Positions 1 through 11,268 of a DNA stretch of 64,000 bases are shown in pieces. The notes beneath the pieces are model-generated. The model ran no database searches and was not told where the DNA came from. It saw nothing but the letters and a program-made list of their open reading frames with translations. Source of the stretch: Sugiyamaella lignohabitans. Its lineage: Eukaryota; Ascomycota; Dipodascomycetes; Dipodascales; Trichomonascaceae. Made by a program: the position numbers and the translations under genes. Numbering within the stretch: the stretch's first letter is position 1; each line of letters starts with the position of its first letter. The stretch is from the NCBI RefSeq assembly GCF_001640025.1, contig NC_031672.1, positions 3,224,001 to 3,288,000 on the forward strand, written 5' to 3'.

Positions 1-259
1 CTCATTCGAATCTCCATCCACCTCTGAAACCAATTGACCCGTTTCAACGGTATCCACAGCCGCCACACTGGCACAAACTCCCGCTTCACAACCCGAACCC
101 GCCGACAGCCTGTCCACCCTGAAAAACGCACGGCAGTCGTCGAACCTCGGAACTGACAGCTGGCCACGATCGAGGCGGGGACAAATATGCGGGGTACGGA
201 ATGGACTGGTGCGTCGATTTCTCCGAACCCCTGAATTGGGGGGACCGACCAGTCTGGCT
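1..259. other. left edge, no gene seen
   Basis: No convincing coding exon, RNA gene or known repeat is visible here. Open frames that start here run into the GC-rich repeat that follows and are explained by its composition. The segment lies 3' of the ROM2-like gene. Confidence 0.5.
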
Positions 260-393
260 CCAGCGGCTGGGTCGCTCCACCCCAGATCCCGTGGCTCCTC
301 TCGCTTCGCTCGAGTCGTTTCGTCTTCGGTCCCAGCAGTCTCCTGCGAAGCAGGAGCCACGGGGTCTGGGGCGGAGCCCCAGCTGCCGGAGGC
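260..393 (+). repeat. GC palindrome copy 1 (A-to-B orientation, degraded)
   Basis: Degraded full-length copy. The left half carries the CTCGCTTCGCTCGAG hairpin (A type) and the right half carries CTCCTGC-GAA-GCAGGAG (B type). The outer left arm has several substitutions. It begins 105 bp beyond the ROM2-like stop codon, so it probably lies in the 3' UTR or terminator region. Confidence 0.8.
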
Positions 394-497
394 ACCGTCG
401 GTCTCGGAGTCAGTCATTATTCATGCATTCAGTAGAGGATGGTTCAACAGCTGGCAATATAATAATAATAATATAATAATAAAAATTAAATGGCACA

Positions 498-3400
498 TTA
501 TCTCTCGTCGGCGTGCTCGACGAGAGTGGCTGTCGAGGTGCTCGTCGATAGTGGAGGGACTGTGGTGGTCGAGGCTGCGGTCGATGCCACAGTGGACGGG
601 TTGGATGTCACTGATGTTGTGGATGAGAGTGATGTGGTGGTGATCCCGTCCCCGGTCTTGGCCCAGAAGTCGAGCGAAATGATCTCGTCAAACCCTCTTT
701 CGTCTTCTTGGACATACAGGATCTCTCGAGTCGATTCGTGCAGGAATCGGATATTCTCGCCGGTGATGACCCGAACGATCTCGGCCGTGTCCATGTGTCT
801 AATTTCAATAAAGTTGGGCTCGAATGCTATCAGATATGGGTACGAAAGCGCAAAGTGCTGGGGTAGACCTTCCCAGTGGATGAGCCATGACGCCCGTGAT
901 CTCCAGCCGTTGGCGTTGACGAAAAACGAGAAGTCCGAGTAGTTCAACAGGAAATCGCTGTGTAATCGGTAGATCGAGTTGGGTTTCAATGACTCTCGTC
1001 GAATAGCAAAGTCTAACGATGTGTCTGCGGGATCTAACAACGATTGGGTCTCTAAACTAGACAGATCGACAATTTCAAATCCCTTGGCACATCCAACACA
1101 CAATCTTCGTTTGAGGAACGAGATTGATAATGTTTCTGATGGGATGTAGAACTCTTTAAACACCTTCAAACCCTCACTTTGCGACTGCAAAAACCTTCTT
1201 AACGGCGCAGTGGCTGTTTGTCGCTTGTTCCGTGAAGGTGGGTCAAATGGCTCTAAAACTCTGATAGTCGAGGTCATAGAACTCGACTTGACAGTACAAA
1301 CAAGCATTCTACCCAAACAAATACCAACTTCGTAGAAATTGATATGTCCCATTACCTTCTTACCCTTTCTGAAGTTGCCACCTGGGTCAGAAGGATCGAG
1401 TGCTTCGAGTGGCCAAGAGTACAGAGACTTGTCAGAAAGAGCCAACAGTGTCATATACTCGTCCAAAACATCCAGCTGAGTAACGTTTGGAATCGTAATA
1501 AGCTTGATTGGATCTGTGGCAGTTGGTCCATTAGGCGTCATTCTGACGTCAGACACGAAAATACCGCTCTCGGTACCAAACAACAGCTTTCGACCACCGT
1601 CTGATGGCGCCATACAATTGATACGTACACTTGGACTAGTGAACTTACATTGCAAAGCGAACCTTTTGTAGACATCACCAGCCTTGCTGAGCACCTCTTT
1701 TTGGTTTTCGATGTTCTCAATCCATTTCTTGCGACTGATGAAATTAGTGGCATACAGAGTCAGTTCGTAGCCCCGACGACCAAGATGTTGGAATGTGATT
1801 GGGAACCTGTTTTGAGACTCGGCCTTTGATGGAGTTTTGGTGGTCGGGATTAATGATGAAGATTGTCGTTTGACTCCATATTTGGGAATGATCTCTTCAC
1901 CCTCGGCCAGTATCAGCAGTTCTAGAGGAATGGGCTTGCGGTGTACCTTGTGCTGTTCTCGTTTATTAACAATCTTGACCTTGAGGAATAACAGACTATT
2001 ATCAAATAAGTATACTTGAACATCACCTTGATTGTCCTTATCACCCGTTCTCTTTTTAAGAGCTCCTTTGAAGATAATCTGTCGCTTCTCATCAGTCAAT
2101 TTAAGATCAACGTATTCACCAGGTCGGAATGTCAGTGATTGGTTCAATTGCATCAAACTGAACCTGTTTTCGGTCTTACCAGACTCGATATTCACCCTGG
2201 TCAAGAATTCACGAATCATCTTGATTGCCTGAGGGATATTTTGTTTATCTGGATTGTCATCAGCAGTGTGCTTTAGAACGGCTTCTAATAGCAGTGGATA
2301 TCTTGCCAAACGAGTTGTGGGTTTTGTCAAATATCCGTTGAGCTCCAATTTACGAGACTCTTTCATTCGTTCTGTTTCATCGACAAATTTGACAAATGCC
2401 GGGTTGGTCGACTTTTCACGCTCAAACTCATATTTACCATACAATTGATTTGCTCCGTAACGAATAAATGGCTCGAATTTCGGAACATGTTCCAAGAAAA
2501 TATCACCGATTTGCCTCACCACAGGAGCTTGCTGCTGACGTTTAGTCAGAGCTTCAGCAAGTTTGGAATTGACAAAATGCACTTCCATGGCAAATGAAAA
2601 CACTGCTCGTATAAATCGTTCTTTTCTTCCCTCGTGAATGATGTTCGAGTTGCGCAACGGTTTGATCCAGAAGTCTCGTAGATATTCCAAATCCTTGACA
2701 AAGTCTCGTTCTGTGTAAATGACTTCACAGATGACTTCTTGTCGCTTCTTTTCCCGATCATCCACGCTATCAGCAACTTCTTTGGCGACTGTGTGGATCC
2801 ACAATTTCTGTTCTTTTTCATCATCTCCATGCAACGACAGTCTACTTTCAGCTCGTTTAAGACCCGGTTGTGGCTTCATGTTCAATCTGGCTTGTTGTTC
2901 CAATCTTCGGGGACATGCAATTGAATAACATAGACGGTCTCTGGTACAAGTAGGCGAGTAACATTCTGCCAGCAACGTAAACACACCATTTACTGATACA
3001 ACAGACGTAGCGCCTGGTTCGCTGCTTTCTCCGTGTTCAGATTTCTGTGACAAACTTCGGTGTGATGTGCTCGTGGATCGCGCTGATGAAGTCGAGTTCT
3101 TGTGGACCAAAGCCTGTTGATTAGTATCATTAGCAGCCTCTTCTTCAATCACAATTTCGTTAAACTGATAGCATTCATTGTGAGTGTCTCGCAACCGGTG
3201 GTCATAAGTAACATCGTGGAAGAACTTTTGCGCATCTAAAGCTCTTCCAAGTAAAAGTGCCAAATTTCTGTCAGGCGTTTTGATAATATAAGTAATCAAA
3301 TCCACAGCTTCTGCACCAGTAAACGAGTTTTTATACGTCAGTTCGTTCTTGACTCGATCACCAAGTACAATTCTTTGACGGAATACTTCAGCAACCTTAG

Positions 3401-5291
3401 ACAGCAAAGCTGGATAGACCAAGGGCACTTTTCTTGAATTGGCAACTATACTTGAATGGTTCGACATGTTGGGGTATCCACCAGACACTGGTCTTCCGTT
3501 TTCATCATAACTGCTGGATGTTGAGGTCGACCGTTGTGGTTTACCATTCAAATCAGCAGCTTTACCACCAGCAGATTTGAAACTCGATAGCAACGAGCTG
3601 CTGGATCCTTTACTATTACCCAAAAGTCCATTTCCACCAGAACCACTACCACCATTAGATCCATTGTTCATGTTGATTACAATGTCGTTATTGCGCTGTG
3701 GAATAACCCGTCCACTAAGTGTAACGTTGTTATTGTAAAAGTTGTTTCTATTAGCATACGAGCTAGTGGTCATTGACATGCTTCTGGGAGCAACATCATG
3801 GCTTGGCAATCCATGACCACTGCCGTTAATTGTAGCAGGAAGCGTACCCTGTCGCATAAAAGGGCCACCTGGATGAATAGGGTTGGATGCAGACCGCAAA
3901 TTTTTAGGCACTCCCCCTACTCCCAAGCCTATAGTATTGCGCTGTTGACCAGCTAATGGTGGCTGCTGCTGCTGCTGTGGCTGCTGAATATGCTGTAAAT
4001 GCTGGGGAGGTCTTGATTTACCGTTTGTATACGGGGCGGGACCGGATTGAATATTAGGGGATGGACCTAAAGAGGGGCCTGGGCCAGAATTAGAGCTACT
4101 AGTGTTAGTTTCCATTTGATTTCTCATGTATACTTAGTATTTCACTTGGTCTTATAATAACAGAATAACACTGTAATCTGACCAACAAACATTTGCCCAA
4201 AAAGTCCAAACTAGACAAAAAAAAACTTACTTCATATTATAACCTGAAGGGTGGGAGTCGTTGTAATTAGTGGAAGTGTTAATGGAATTGGCGGGGACAG
4301 GGCCGGGAATGTTATTTATGATAGACGAGCTGCTAGCCGTGTTTGGAGCGGCCCCATAATCAAGAACCTGCTGATGCTGATGGAACGGGGCTTGTTGTCT
4401 GGGACCGCCACCAGCCCTTCTATCGTCCTGCATGCTATTTAGATTCGATCCAGAGGGCACTCTGTTTCCACTGTTTGTGGATGCTGGTGAGTAGTTTTGC
4501 GAAGGCATTGTCCTTGGAGATTCTGAAAACTGGGAACGAGTAGGTGATGGTGTAGACGGACCAGGTCCAGGACCCGGTCTGCCTGGACCAGGAGATGCTG
4601 AGCGACCAGGAGACCCTGGAGAGGCCAATCGAGGAGCCGTTCGTAGTAGTGGTGGTACCATCGTATTTATGTGAGGGGGTCCATGTGCACCGTGATGACT
4701 GTGTCCATACGGAGAAGGAGATTGAGTTCTTTTAGGAGGCTGATTCGGAGGATAATAAGCTTGACCATGTGGTACACCTGTGCCATAAGGGCCTCCGTGA
4801 GACTGAGGACCGCCATGTGATCCGTTATAGGGACCATGAGGAGGTCCGTGAGGAGGTCCATGAGGAGGTCCGTGCGGTGGCATTGAGTGAGTTCGTGGAG
4901 GCATTGACCCGCTAAACTGGCCTCCTCCTGTAGAACCATGGCCCTGACCATTATTATTATTATTAGTTGCCAAAGGTCCATCAAGACCATTACCACTAGA
5001 ATTATATGGACCTTGTCCATGAGCAGGTCCATGAGTCTGATGTGCGAGGCCCTGAGCCGGTAACGAAGTCGTAGACAGAGAAGAAGACGGAGGGCCCTGA
5101 GACTGGCCATTTCCATTTCCATTGCCATAAGCCTGGTTCTGATTCTGGGTCTGATTCTGATTCTGGGGTGCAGCAGGGTAGCCGGAGCTAGGACGAGGTC
5201 CGGCACCAAAAATGTTGGAAAACGCCATATCCCGCTGCGACGGGCCCGTAGCACGAGCCTGCCCCTGAGCAGACTTCATCGAATCGTACAT
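498..5291 (-). CDS. ROM2: Rho1 guanine-nucleotide exchange factor, ROM1/ROM2-like (2 exons)
   Basis: A GDP/GTP exchange factor for Rho1 in the cell-wall integrity pathway, acting at the plasma membrane. Exons are 5291..4231 and 4122..498 on the minus strand. The 108-nt intron has a GTAAGT donor and a CTAAG branch before the acceptor; phase 2 joins cleanly to give 1561 aa. The start is fixed by an in-frame TGA two codons upstream. Order of domains: long Pro/Gly/Gln/Asn-rich N terminus (about 1-580), DEP (about 590-677), DH/RhoGEF (about 815-997, containing VIYTERDFVKDLEYL), PH (about 1030-1160) and CNH/citron (about 1187-1490). This is the Rom2 architecture (S. cerevisiae Rom2 is about 1350 aa); the extra length is low-complexity sequence. 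A reading starting at 4127 would lose the N-terminal exon. A further intron probably lies in the 5' leader (5581..5376). Family assignment is firm; ROM1 versus ROM2 is not resolved. Confidence 0.92.
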
Positions 5292-5375
5292 AATTCAACC
5301 CACAAAAGACCAAAAAGACAAGAAACAACAATCAAAAAACCAAAATCCCCGTACCGCTAGTGGTACATTCTAAAC

Positions 5376-5581
5376 CTGCACACGTTAGTCCACCATCGCC
5401 CACTGGGGGTGGGGACGTGCCTCCGGCGGCTGGGGCTCTGCCCCAAACCCCGTGGCTCCTCTCGCTTCGCTCGAGTCGTTTTTGAGCGGGTGCCAATAAA
5501 ACTCCTGCGAAGCAGGAGCAACCAGGGTCTGGGGCGGAGCCCCAGCCGCCGGAGGCACGTCCCCCCAGCAAGAATACCTAC
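5376..5581 (-). promoter_or_regulatory. probable 5'-leader intron of the ROM2-like gene
   Basis: On the minus strand a GTAGGT donor at 5581 and a GACTAAC branch followed by a CAG acceptor ending at 5376 define a 206-nt intron 85 bp upstream of the ATG. It encloses GC palindrome copy 2. No coding is required upstream because an in-frame TGA precedes the ATG. Inference from splice signals only. Confidence 0.5.
5419..5556 (+). repeat. GC palindrome copy 2 (A-to-B)
   Basis: Full copy of 138 bp with both outer arms and the A and B hairpins. The inverted repeat continues outside the core: GGGGACGT on the left is matched by ACGTCCCC on the right. It lies within the predicted ROM2 leader intron. Confidence 0.92.
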
Positions 5582-6251
5582 CAAAGAAGGAGCTGATACA
5601 ATTGAAATGGCCAAGAATGCAAAGAGGAGATGTCAGCGAGAGACCGTGATAGACGAAAACGAGAGTCCCGACGAACCGGGGTTGTTGTAGCTGGAGATGG
5701 GTGCAATTTACTTGAACCAGGTGACAGATGACTTGGCAAGCAAAGGACTGGCGACGGGAAAATATCGAGAGAAATCCAATTCGAAAAACCACGGCACGAG
5801 TCGATTTGTCTTGAATCAAGCAATAAATCAATCAATCAATGCTGGTGAGTAGAAAAATTGGATCTCACAGCTGGCGAAGTAGACCTGACCAGAGTCGTGT
5901 TTCTAAAAGCGAGGTGCGAGTTTCAGGTGTCGAAAGATCTTTGGTCGAATGTCCGTGAATGTCGTCGCGAGCGAAAAGCTCTGATAACAGAGACAAAGGA
6001 CAGAAATCAAATGTTCTCGAAGAAGCCCGTGAGCGAGCTGTGAAGTGGGTTTTGTTTGGTTGGGTCGGTGCTGTTGCTGCTCTGATGCTGCTGCTGCTGC
6101 TGCCTGCTCCTGTAATGGTTTTAACGATACTGTTAGGAGGTGGTCCAGTTTGGCTGAGACTGAGGCTGGAGACGAGGCGCATGTCTCTTGCAGCGGCTGA
6201 TCCACCAGCCGCACGACCAACCACCGGCACCTGAAACAGGGTCTGTCTGCT
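5557..6251. other. ROM2 upstream region, no separate gene assigned
   Basis: Several short frames exist on both strands (for example 5959..6234 on +, with a hydrophobic stretch) but none has family resemblance or supporting splice signals. On the minus strand a CCTAAC followed by a CAG at about 6103 could be a leader splice site of the ROM2-like gene. A CTG-repeat-like run lies at about 6087-6106. Confidence 0.4.
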
Positions 6252-6389
6252 GCCTCCGGCGGCTGGGGCTCCGCCCCAGACCCTGGTTGCTCCTGCTTCG
6301 CAGGAGTTGACCGGGGTACACACGGAACTCGACTCGAGCGGAGCGAGAGGAGCCACGGGGTCTGGGGCAGAGCCCCAGCCGCCGGAGGC
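6252..6389 (-). repeat. GC palindrome copy 3 (B-to-A on +)
   Basis: Full 138-bp copy in inverted orientation: the B hairpin CTCCTGC-TTC-GCAGGAG comes first and the A half second. Outer hairpins GGGGC-TCC-GCCCC and GGGGC-AGA-GCCCC are intact. Confidence 0.92.
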
Positions 6390-6685
6390 AGGTCCCCACC
6401 CACCAGCGGCCGGTGTAGAGTGAGGCGGGTGTGGTGCCCAGTAGTTTATTTTCTTAGCGAGAAGCTCAAACAGGAAGAAGCAGAGAAAGAAACAAAACAA
6501 ACAAACACTGGGTAATAGGTACTGCCGTATCAGGTTGCAGAACGGGTTTAAAACGGCCAGCACCGACCGAAGTGGCTAGCTCACCAGCGGTGCCTGATTG
6601 TCACCGGTTTCCGGGGCTGCATGATGCATCTGAGGAGCTCCGACATGGGATCTTCAGGGACGGGGCTGAGCGGTGGGGTGACGGT

Positions 6686-6821
6686 GCCTCCGGCGGCTGG
6701 GGCTCCGCCCCAGACCCCGTGGCTCTTGCTTCGCAAGAGATTGCTGGGACCGTCGACGAAACGACTCGAGCGCAGCGAGAGGAGCAGTGGGGTCTGGGGC
6801 GCAGCCCCAGCCGCCGGAGGC
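6686..6821 (-). repeat. GC palindrome copy 4 (B-to-A on +)
   Basis: Full 136-bp copy. Its B stem is TCTTGC-TTC-GCAAGA, shared with copies 7 and 8, as is the spacer between the halves. The A loop reads GCGCAGCGAG. Confidence 0.92.
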
Positions 6822-8878
6822 ATGATCTCCTCGGATGATATTCCCGGCCCGTGCCGGTGTGAACGGAAATGCTGGCTGAGAACAAAATTGAGACTTCTTG
6901 AGTCTCTGACCATGAGAATGGAATGGAAACATCATTAGTATCTCACGTACTCATGACTCGAAATGCCATATACAAGAGATATTTGTCGAGAAACCCGTTC
7001 ACCAAATTTGACTCACCTGGTCCAGAGTTTATCTTGCCAATAACCCTAATCTATTTCTGCTTCTCCTGAGCCCACCCGACCGGATGGAAATGCTCGTTGA
7101 AAACGGAAAATTGGAGACTTTGGTTTCGTTAATTCTCCATGGAGAGATCAATGGCATTAACTGGATCCCAAAGTAATAGCAAATCCGAGCGTCTGGAGAT
7201 ATCATATGAGAAATTTCATTATGAACCTTGCCCGTGCGAGCCAACACCTTGAAGCACATGTGCCAACTCCACGCGACTGGACAGAAATGCGAGTTAAAAG
7301 CGATTAGTGTTTTAGAGATATTAGTCTGAATTTTTATATTGTGTAATTTAATTGCATGTGCCAACCTATCATATGTGCTGGGAATGCTTATATTATTATG
7401 CGGGAGTTGTGGTTCGCCTGTTACCCGGAGTTTAGAGAACCACCTACCACGAACGAATGTTCTCAGCTGAGCTCTTTTCTTTTTGTTTTTCTTTTATTCG
7501 TTCTTTGAAGTTTTATCCAAATATATTCTAAGTGCCAGTAGAGTGACCTTACTTTTCAGTATTCTGGGAATAGGTTTCTTGTTCTGAAAGGTTTTATTGT
7601 TACCCGGCATTTTGATGTATTTCAACAGAAGCATGGTGTTGGACATGCATTTCTTTTACATGAAGTTAATGTCATGGGCCTAAATATGAGTAAACATTAT
7701 ATGAGTTTAACTAAGCGCTATCCATGACCCTGAACACTGAACACATTTTGGTGGATTGAATATCACCATTTTTGGATCTAGCAACAGGCTCAGTTTCCGG
7801 TGCACCGTTTATCCACGATGGGGAATTTTCTCGTTCTCATTCTTACTCAATTTTTAGTCTTTTAGTCTTATTTTTCTCTCCTCGGTGTGAATCATCCATC
7901 TGTTAAGAAGTCGAGGTATAGTCAAAAAAATGGTCTAATACTAGACAAAATCAAGTGGGGAATTTAAAACCTAGAAAGAGAAGTGAAAAATGGATAAGAA
8001 AAGGTACCTATAATAAATGCACTTACCCGGTCGAGAACCTCTGGCGAGATGTACTTCCTTGAATCTGTGAGACCAAGAATCGAAGAAGAATCACCGTTTT
8101 AGAGCTTCGAATGCCATAAACACGGGATGCTAGTAGGAAAGGTTCAAATTGCCTGCTTATTATTCTTTGAGCCCAACAACGACCCTCAAACTGCTCTCTT
8201 CGAACCCTGGCTCGGTCCTTAAACTACTGTAGAAAGCACCCTCAAGGCTGTTAATTCGTTGTGGAACATTTGCTCATTTTTGAGCTTCTGGTAATTTCCC
8301 AAGAGTTAAAAAAAAATCCGTCTGGGTTGAACCAAGCCAATGATATGTCTAGTGGGGGGTTTTGGCTCATGAAATGCGCGATGTTGGTAAATACAGTTCA
8401 AGGTCAGTCTCTACTCAGGTTAAAAAAAGCATCATACAAGAGGGAGCCTATTTTAGTTTGATGGAAGTATCGCTTTTCTGAATTCCCTGTTGCATAGTTC
8501 ATTGCATAACACATCCATACATCCTGGCAGATGCTGGAAATAATAGTTTAAACATTGCATTGTAAGAGCCTGCCATGGAAACCGGAAATTTGACACAAGC
8601 TAACGAGCCTGGACGGCGCAAGTGAGAGATGCCAGCAGATTATCCTCTGAGGCTCTTTCTCATCTCATACCCCTCTAACCCAATTTAGACCCGGTTTAAA
8701 TCGTCCACATAAAATGCATGTATGGAACCTGTCATATTAAATCTGTGGATCACCGGATGTGTCTTTGATTTGGCAGCTTGGAACGACCCCTGGCTGCTGC
8801 TAGCTGCAGTCTATCCGATCACCAAAAATAACCCGACTGAATCCAGCTGGCTGAGGGGCCTTGGGAAAGAACGGACCT
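6822..8878. other. about 2 kb without a recognisable gene
   Basis: No supported coding region. Short phrases recur in diverged form: CGAAATGCCAT at about 6961 against CGAATGCCATAAA at about 8107, and GGTCCAGAGTT at about 7019 against the same phrase near 9206. Three related stretches around 6855, 7080 and 7280 share a GGAAATGC-type core. This suggests old interspersed-repeat debris rather than a gene. Confidence 0.35.
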
Positions 8879-9016
8879 GCCTCCGGCGGCTGGGGCTCCG
8901 CCCCAGACCCCGCTGCTCCTCTCGCTTCGCTCGAGTCGGCCGAGGTGGGGACCCCAGGCCGCTCCGCGAAGCGGAGCACAACCAGGGTCTGGGGCGGAGC
9001 CCCAGCCGCCGGAGGC
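8879..9016 (+). repeat. GC palindrome copy 5 (A-to-B)
   Basis: Full copy with a distinctive B stem, GCTCCGC-GAA-GCGGAGC, and a spacer found otherwise only in copy 6, of which it is an almost exact reverse complement. Confidence 0.93.
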
Positions 9017-9366
9017 AGGCCCCTTCCCACGGAGAAATGAGTACCGCACCAGTTGACCAGTCAAGGTACAGGGATATCCCTGTTACGCTGCCGATACTGG
9101 CATTGACAGAGATGCGTCCCCAATCAGGCTCGTGCATGAGCTCTGTCCCTTCCAGAAGTATAAATAGAGAAGCTTTTCCTGATATTTTTTGAATTTTAAG
9201 CCCGGTCCAGAGTTAGTCTAAGATCAGCATTTTGCCTTTTAATTTTGAATGGTCCATTTATTTATGATTCGCTAATAAATCTATTTGCTAGCTGTGGTGG
9301 TGGTGGTGGTGGTGGTGTGCTCGGTTCATAATTGGCTGCCATCTTGACGTTGGTAGTTCCTGTCTT
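9017..9366. other. non-coding gap with a short triplet run
   Basis: No gene seen. A (TGG)n-type run lies at about 9294-9318. Confidence 0.4.
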
Positions 9367-9743
9367 TCATACGGCTCTTTCTTTACGGTGGTAACTCTTG
9401 AGTCTATCTGCCGAATTTGCAGTCATTAAGTAGAGATGGGTATAAGTTTCGCGATTCGCTGGTTTCTCTGGTCAATAGCGTTAGCTGCTATTGAAGCTTG
9501 TCGGGGTCTGCCTCCGGCGGCTGGGGCTCCGCCCCAGACCCTGGTTGTGCTCCGCTTCGCGGAGCGACCTGGGGTCCCCACCTCGGCCGACTCGAGCGAA
9601 GCGAGAGGAGCAGCGGGGTCTGGGGCGGAGCCCCAGCCGCCGGAGGCAGACCCCGGGCCCCTACTTCCCATATCGTCAGCCAGCAGAACAGCAGCGACAG
9701 AAAGAACAATTAAAGTACCCAGAATGAAAAAGAAGATATCATC
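9367..9743 (-). CDS. possible 3' part of an unrecognised small spliced membrane protein
   Basis: Two minus-strand exons can be joined across GC palindrome copy 6: 9743..9665, encoding a hydrophobic stretch (FFFILGTLIVLSVAAVLLA) followed by DDMG, and 9467..9367, encoding a basic tail ending KSYHRKERAV before a TGA. The downstream acceptor is well formed (CTAAC, then CAG 10 nt later) and the phases match (1 nt + 2 nt). The donor, GTAGGG, is weaker. The first exon follows a TAG acceptor with only a CTAAT branch, and I could not secure an upstream exon or start codon. I do not recognise the family. The splice pattern matches other introns here that hold the same repeat, which is the main reason to list it. 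Confidence 0.28.
9510..9647 (-). repeat. GC palindrome copy 6 (B-to-A on +)
   Basis: Full copy, reverse complement of copy 5 with one difference seen across the central region. The inverted repeat extends outward: CGGGGTCT on the left matches AGACCCCG on the right. Possibly inside an intron. Confidence 0.93.
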
Positions 9744-10207
9744 CTACAAAGGATTAGGGGTTATAGAAGCTGATATATTCGGGAATGCAAGGGATCCACG
9801 AGGTATCATAATTCCCAGTTCTTTCAATCGGGCTGATTGTGCTGCGGTATCGACCCTGTATATCTTCACAGCCGGATATGCAATATATGCACCTGATTTT
9901 AACAGCTACAGACAGACAAAACCGAGACCACCTCAATTTCTAAGTTTTTTTCAGAAATTATAACCGACTAACACTAAATAAAACTGACTACAAAAAAACA
10001 CCAGCCGCCCAATTTGTAAAAAAACCAGAACTGAGAAGCCATTGTCCTTCCTATCACCTCTAGTCCACTGCCACTTATCTTCACGAAGCCGCAGTCAGCC
10101 GCATACAACCGACGTCGTCAACTCCACGATTCACGACACCGCTTCTCGTTCCCCTCGACCCAAAACCCTCCAGAACCTCCATATCCGCACTCAACGAGGA
10201 CCCTACC
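9744..10207. other. ARPC3 upstream region
   Basis: Contains the ARPC3 promoter and leader. A minus-strand frame is open from about 9910 to 9747 but has no start and no recognised similarity. No other gene seen. Confidence 0.4.
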
Positions 10208-11005
10208 ATGCCCGTAAGTGACTCCCTGACCCACCCCGAGCCCAATTGAGCCACCCTTTAAACGGGAAACGTGCTCTAGGGCCCACCAGCCTCCGGCAGC
10301 TGGGGCTCCGTCCCAGACCCCGTAGCTCTTGCTTCGCAAGAGATTGCTGGGACCGTCGACGAAACGACTCGAGCAAAGTGAGAGGAGCAGCGGGGTCTGG
10401 GGCGCAGCCCCAGCCGCTGGAGGCATACCCACCACCCAGAAACTAACGGCAGTGCCCAGGCACAAAACTCGACTTTTTTGGACTCGGTCAACGACCCCGA
10501 CACCCGGATTGTCGGCAATTTTGCGATTCTGCCGCTGCGAACTAAAGTGCGTGGCCCGGCGTATCCTCCTCCCAGTGACGACAACTACGATATTCTGGAC
10601 GAGGTGCTGGATCTTTTTCGAGTGAACTCGTTTTTCCGCAACTTCGAGATCAAAGGACCTGCTGACCGAGCTCTGATTTACGGCATCCTGTTTGTGTCCG
10701 ACTGTCTTAGCAGACTTCGTCCCACCACTCCATTACAAGAAGCCACTCGTATTCTCAATACACTGGCCATTGACCACTTCTCGATCCCCGGCGAGCCTGG
10801 ATTCCCGCTCAACACTCTCTACACTGCACCACGAGACCGTAACGAAGTCGACCTACTGCGTTCATACCTGTCCCAGTTCCGCCAGGAACTGGCTCTCCGT
10901 TTGCTCGAAAAGATCTATGAGAACCCTGCCGCCCCGAACAAGTACTGGCTGGCATTCACCAAACGCAAGTTCATGAACCTCAGCCTGTCCAAGGGTGCCG
11001 CCTGA
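10208..11005 (+). CDS. ARC18: Arp2/3 complex subunit 3 (ARPC3/Arc18, p21-Arc)
   Basis: A structural subunit of the seven-protein Arp2/3 complex that nucleates branched actin filaments at cortical patches for endocytosis. Exon 1 is only 6 nt (ATG CCC, 10208..10213). The 246-nt intron has a GTAAGT donor and an AACTAAC branch, with the CAG acceptor ending at 10459. Exon 2 is 10460..11005, giving 183 aa, close to the usual ~178. The joined start MPAQNSTF matches the family start MPAYHS. Conserved blocks include GNFAILPLRTK, DYDILDE-type FRVNSFFRNFEIK, ADRALIYGILF, IPGEPGFPLNTLY and a KRKFMNLSLS end. The intron carries GC palindrome copy 7. Both Leu codons in AILPLR are CTG, evidence for standard CTG decoding. 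Confidence 0.95.
10289..10424 (-). repeat. GC palindrome copy 7 (B-to-A on +), inside the ARPC3 intron
   Basis: Full 136-bp copy occupying more than half of the 246-nt intron. B stem is TCTTGC-TTC-GCAAGA. A few substitutions (CCGGCAGC, GAGCAAAGTGAG) mark it as older than copy 8. Confidence 0.93.
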
Positions 11006-11061
11006 TGTACCCTATGTCTCTTTTTATATATATATATTTTTATTGTGTTGGTGGGGCCTGT

Positions 11062-11197
11062 GCCTCCGGCGGCTGGGGCTCCGCCCCAGACCCCGTGGCT
11101 CTTGCTTCGCAAGAGATTGCTGGGACCGTCGACGAAACGACTCGAGCGGAGCGAGAGGAGCAGCGGGGTCTGGGGCGGAGCCCCAGCCGCCGGAGGC
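11062..11197 (-). repeat. GC palindrome copy 8 (B-to-A on +)
   Basis: Full 136-bp copy filling the 263-bp gap between the convergent ARPC3 and SNT1-like genes, 57 bp after one stop and 72 bp from the other. Same subfamily as copies 4 and 7. It is placed where it could act on 3'-end formation of both genes (inference). Confidence 0.93.
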
Positions 11198-11268
11198 ATC
11201 ACAGGAGAGAGAAAGACATAAATAATTCGTCATTAGTCGTTAAATATTATTAGTATTACAGTGGGGGA

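Noticed and set aside
201..943. Plus-strand open frames at the left edge
   Set aside because: They are antisense to the CNH-coding end of the ROM2-like gene or are translations of the GC repeat.
7029..7364. 111-codon minus-strand frame
   Set aside because: No recognised similarity, overlaps diverged repeat phrases, and has no splice or promoter context.
9436..9963. 175-codon plus-strand frame through palindrome copy 6
   Set aside because: A third of it is repeat translation; the flanking parts have no recognised domain, and the opposite strand has better splice signals.
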